Shown here: positions 6,860 through 9,441 of the stretch, one piece after another
How the letters are laid out: every line of letters begins with the position of its first letter
Position numbering within the stretch: position 1 is the first letter of the stretch
Assembly (NCBI GenBank): GCA_934371505.1
Contig: CAKRNW010000089.1
Coordinates: 1 to 9,441, forward strand
DNA from: an uncultured Lachnospiraceae bacterium
GTDB taxonomy: Bacteria; Bacillota; Clostridia; Lachnospirales; Lachnospiraceae
DNA length: 9,441 nt
Direction: 5' to 3'
The notes under the pieces: generated by a model
Database searches by the model: none
What the model was told of the DNA's origin: nothing
Seen by the model: the letters and a program-made list of their open reading frames with translations, nothing else
Translations under genes and position numbers: made by a program

Positions 6860-6888
6860 TTGAGTAAATACGTGGAACTGCGTATAAT
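6860..6888 (+). promoter_or_regulatory. Promoter upstream of the ATPase leader
   Basis: TTGAGT (6860-6865, four of six) and a perfect TATAAT (6883-6888) are separated by the ideal 17 nt. Transcription would start near 6895, which is before, not after, the terminator hairpin at 6907-6940. Confidence 0.65.
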
Positions 6889-6906
6889 AATAGAATAGGT
6901 TTTTGG

Positions 6907-6940
6907 GCGGGCGAAGGATAAAACCTTCGCCTGCTTTCTT
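6907..6940 (+). terminator. Intrinsic terminator before the ATPase gene
   Basis: GCGGGCGAAGG (6907-6917) pairs with CCTTCGCCTGC (6924-6934) as 11 pairs with one G-U, around the loop ATAAAA, and is followed directly by TTTCTT. This is a good Rho-independent terminator on the + strand. It would end the transcript of the secreted protein gene. Because a strong promoter lies just upstream at 6860-6888, it could also act as an attenuator in the leader of the ATPase gene. Confidence 0.8.
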
Positions 6941-6959
6941 ACATAGGACATTTTTTCCT

Positions 6960-6988
6960 GTGAAAGAAAAAGCTTCACGATGTAAAAT
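6960..6988 (+). promoter_or_regulatory. Possible second promoter for the ATPase gene, downstream of the terminator
   Basis: GTGAAA (6960-6965, four of six) and TAAAAT (6983-6988, five of six) are 17 nt apart. This promoter would start near 6995, leaving a leader of about 19 nt that includes the AGGAG at 7001. It is weaker than the promoter at 6860 but would not need to pass the terminator. Confidence 0.4.
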
Positions 6989-7000
6989 AAAATCCAAATT

Positions 7001-7005
7001 AGGAG
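7001..7005 (+). promoter_or_regulatory. Ribosome binding site fixing the ATPase start at 7014
   Basis: AGGAG (7001-7005) lies 8 nt before the ATG at 7014. The frame is open back to a TTG at 6903, but that extension runs through the terminator hairpin and its 37 residues look nothing like the N-terminus of a P-type ATPase. Confidence 0.88.
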
Positions 7006-7013
7006 AAACAGCT

Positions 7014-9368
7014 ATGCAGGGACTGACGAAGGAAGAGGTAGAACAGCGCATCTACGAGGGGAAAATCAATACCCCGGTGGATTCTGCCACGAAATCTGTA
7101 AAGGAAATCATTATCAGCAATACCTTTACTTACTTTAACCTGATTTTTCTGATTATTGCAATTCTGCTCATATTGGTGGGAGCCTTCCGGGACTTAACTT
7201 TTTTACCCATTATTATTGCAAACACCTTGATTGGTATTGTACAGGAGATCCGATCCAAGCAGGTGCTGGATAAACTCTCCATTCTCAATGCTCCCAAAGC
7301 CCAGGTGGTGAGAGATGGAAAACGGCAGGTCATTGATGCCACCCGGCTGGTTCAGGACGACCTGGTGATTTTTGAGGCAGGTAACCAGATTCCCGCAGAT
7401 GCAGTGGTGGTAAAAGGTGAGGCAAACGTGAATGAGGCGCTACTTACCGGCGAGGCGGACGAGATTGTGAAAGGAGCAGGGGATGAACTGTTATCCGGCA
7501 GCTTTATCGTATCCGGTAAATGTGCGGCGACCCTGACTAAGGTTGGGGGAGAGTCCTACATTTCCCAGCTGACGCTCCAGGCAACTCAGGGAAAAGAAGG
7601 CGAACAGTCGGAAATGATCCGCTCCCTGGACAAGCTGGTGAAAGTGGTGGGTGTGGCCATTATCCCCATCGGAATCCTTCTGTTTTCCCAACAGTATTTC
7701 TATGCAGGTGCTACTTTTAAAAACAGTGTGACCAGCATGGTAGCAGCCATTCTGGGAATGATTCCTGAAGGACTTTATCTGTTGGCAAGCGTGGCACTGG
7801 CTGTTTCCGTGATGCGACTGGCAGGGGAAAAAGTGTTGGTACATGATATGAAATGTATTGAGACATTGGCGCGGGTCAATGTCCTTTGTGTGGATAAAAC
7901 CGGAACTATTACAGAAAACACCATGAAAGTGCAGGAATTTGTCCCGACAGCGGAGGAAACCCTTAACCGGGAACTTCCTTTTTTGCTGGGCGATTTTGTC
8001 CAGGCGATGTCCAGTGATAATATTACCATGGAGGCAATGAAGGAGGCTTTCACCCAGAATTCCGGGCGAAAGGCAGCCACGGTGTTTTCTTTTTCCTCCG
8101 CTTATAAATACAGCGGTGCGGTTTTTGGGGACGACCAGCTGGTGTTAGGAGCGCCGGAATTTATTCTGCGGGATGATTATTCCCGATATGCAGAACAGAT
8201 TGAAGGCTATGGTGCCCAGGGGTACCGTGTTCTGGTGTTTGCCCGTTATCTTGGAAAACTGGAGGGCGGTGCTCTGACTGCCCCTGTGGAGGCCTTAGGG
8301 TTTGTACTGCTTTCCAATCCGGTGAGAAAGGGAGCGAAAGATACTTTCCGCTATTTTACAAAACAGGGTGTGGAGGTGAAAGTAATCTCCGGTGATAATC
8401 CGGTGACAGTGTCCGAGGTGGCAAAGCAGGCAGGCATTGCCCATGCGGAGCGATATGTGGATGCCACTACCCTTTCCACGAAGAAGGACTACCAGGATGC
8501 AGTGCAGAAATATACCGTTTTTGGACGGGTAACCCCCAACCAGAAACGGGAACTGGTATGGGCGCTGAAGGATGCGGGTAAAACCGTGGCAATGACCGGG
8601 GATGGAGTCAACGATGTGCTGGCATTAAAGGATGCAGACTGCTCCGTAGCCATGGCATCCGGCTCGGAGGCAGCGGCACAGGTGGCACAGCTTGTACTTC
8701 TGGAATCGGATTTCTCCAAGATGCCTGCTGTGGTATTAGAAGGACGGAGAGTGGTCAACAATATCCAACGGTCTGCCAGTCTATTTCTGGTAAAGAATAT
8801 TTTCTCTCTGCTGTTGTCCCTGTTTTCCGTATTTTTCATGCTGGACTATCCGCTGGAGCCTTCCCAGATTTCCTTAATCAGCATGTTTACCATCGGAATT
8901 CCCTCCTTTATTCTGGCACTGGAGCCGAATAAGAATATTATTAAGGGACACTTCCTCACCAACGTGCTGTTGAAATCCCTGCCTGCAGGATTGACGGATT
9001 TCTTCGTGGTGCTGGGATTGGTTCTATTCTGCAGGGAATTTAATGTGGAGGGACAGGATGTATCCACCTGCTGTACGATTTTACTCGCCATTGTAGGCTT
9101 TATGATTCTCCATACCATTGCCTCCCCCATGACGAAGATGCACTGGGCACTCCTTATCTGCATGATTGGCGGCTGGCTGTTCTGCATGATTTTTGTCAGT
9201 CATCTTTTTGCCATCACCGGCATTACCAAGCAGTGTGGTATGTTACTGGTGATCTTTGCCATGATCACAGAGCCGGTACTGCGGTATTTAAGTCTGTTGG
9301 TGCGGAAACTTAGAGGCCTGTATCTGAAGTACCAGGCGACCCACCATAAGAAAGTGCAGGCACGTTAA
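7014..9368 (+). CDS. Cation-translocating P-type ATPase (PEGL type), ion unknown
   Basis: Integral membrane pump of 784 residues that uses an Asp-phosphate cycle to move an ion across the cell membrane. Two membrane helices (about 37-77) precede the actuator domain with LLTGEAD (143-149). Two more helices follow (about 207-266), the second with IPEGLYLL (250-257), as in P2-type pumps. The phosphorylation site CVDKTGTIT (292-300) has Asp294. A short nucleotide domain ends with GAPE (379-382). SGDNPVTV (459-466) and MTGDGVNDVLALKDAD (527-542) complete the HAD core, and about six more helices (588-757) close the protein. There is no N-terminal metal-binding domain or CPx motif in helix 4, which argues against a Cu/Zn/Cd pump. 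The usual DPPR motif reads NPVR (435-438). It resembles the uncharacterised Firmicute group that includes Streptococcus pneumoniae Exp7 (recalled, not searched). The class is firm; the ion is not known. Confidence 0.92.
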   Translation: MQGLTKEEVEQRIYEGKINTPVDSATKSVKEIIISNTFTYFNLIFLIIAILLILVGAFRDLTFLPIIIANTLIGIVQEIRSKQVLDKLSILNAPKAQVVRDGKRQVIDATRLVQDDLVIFEAGNQIPADAVVVKGEANVNEALLTGEADEIVKGAGDELLSGSFIVSGKCAATLTKVGGESYISQLTLQATQGKEGEQSEMIRSLDKLVKVVGVAIIPIGILLFSQQYFYAGATFKNSVTSMVAAILGMIPEGLYLLASVALAVSVMRLAGEKVLVHDMKCIETLARVNVLCVDKTGTITENTMKVQEFVPTAEETLNRELPFLLGDFVQAMSSDNITMEAMKEAFTQNSGRKAATVFSFSSAYKYSGAVFGDDQLVLGAPEFILRDDYSRYAEQIEGYGAQGYRVLVFARYLGKLEGGALTAPVEALGFVLLSNPVRKGAKDTFRYFTKQGVEVKVISGDNPVTVSEVAKQAGIAHAERYVDATTLSTKKDYQDAVQKYTVFGRVTPNQKRELVWALKDAGKTVAMTGDGVNDVLALKDADCSVAMASGSEAAAQVAQLVLLESDFSKMPAVVLEGRRVVNNIQRSASLFLVKNIFSLLLSLFSVFFMLDYPLEPSQISLISMFTIGIPSFILALEPNKNIIKGHFLTNVLLKSLPAGLTDFFVVLGLVLFCREFNVEGQDVSTCCTILLAIVGFMILHTIASPMTKMHWALLICMIGGWLFCMIFVSHLFAITGITKQCGMLLVIFAMITEPVLRYLSLLVRKLRGLYLKYQATHHKKVQAR

Positions 9369-9441
9369 AGAAAAATTAAAAACTTAAAATAATTAGGAAC
9401 GCTGATTTTATCAACAAAAAGCCTTGCAGACCGCATAAACA
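9369..9441 (+). other. AT-rich tail after the ATPase gene, no feature called
   Basis: These 73 nt are A-rich. I see no ORF and no complete terminator hairpin before the window ends. A terminator could lie just beyond the edge. Confidence 0.6.

Noticed and set aside
6903..7013. N-terminal extension of the ATPase from a TTG at 6903
   Set aside because: It translates the terminator hairpin and leader; AGGAG at 7001 and the family N-terminus support a start at 7014.
6889..7013. Metal riboswitch (yybP-ykoY or M-box) in the ATPase leader
   Set aside because: I cannot find the conserved core sequences, and the leader is short and mostly one terminator hairpin.
1..9441. CRISPR array, insertion sequence, tRNA or rRNA gene
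   Set aside because: No regularly spaced repeats, no transposase or flanking inverted repeats, and no tRNA- or rRNA-like sequence were seen on either strand by eye.
1..9441. One undescribed multi-gene system spanning the window
   Set aside because: The genes have separate promoters, differing orientations and unrelated functions; nothing ties them into one system.

Overview
The window looks like chromosomal DNA of a low-to-mid-GC Firmicute, most likely a gut Lachnospiraceae-type Clostridium relative (Blautia, Roseburia or similar). The basis is the strong AGGAGG-type ribosome binding sites, the sigma-A-like promoters, the gene families present (DegV, two-S1-domain protein, DUF5722-type secreted protein, P1 peptidase, PEGL-type P-type ATPase) and gut-Clostridia-like protein sequence. 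The genus is inferred, not shown.

Layout from left to right. (1) 1-1922, + strand: the 3' two-thirds or so of hsdR, the motor and restriction subunit of a type I restriction-modification system, cut by the left edge just at its DEAH box. It is visibly more AT-rich than the rest. (2) 1940-1975: a perfect hairpin between the convergent hsdR and peptidase genes. (3) 1984-3057, - strand: a P1 (DmpA/BapA-like, S58) self-processing aminopeptidase. (4) 3058-3193: a divergent promoter region. (5) 3194-3913, +: a protein with two S1 RNA-binding domains. (6) 4034-4933, +: a DegV-family fatty-acid-binding protein with its own promoter. (7) 4978-5142, +: a small Cys/His-rich ORF of unknown function. (8) 5182-6831, +: a secreted protein resembling DUF5722 with glycoside-hydrolase clan A-like catalytic motifs. 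(9) 6860-7013: a promoter, an intrinsic terminator and a second possible promoter. (10) 7014-9368, +: a P-type cation ATPase with ten predicted membrane segments. (11) 9369-9441: AT-rich sequence with no feature I can call.

The genes do not form one pathway. Apart from hsdR, which belongs to an operon that begins to the left of the window, each gene appears to have its own promoter, and they look like unrelated housekeeping and accessory functions: lipid handling, RNA binding, peptide hydrolysis, glycan hydrolysis and ion transport. I do not see a multi-gene undescribed system. The parts most worth a second look are the secreted glycosidase-like protein, the small CxxCxxxC ORF before it, and the promoter-then-terminator arrangement ahead of the ATPase.
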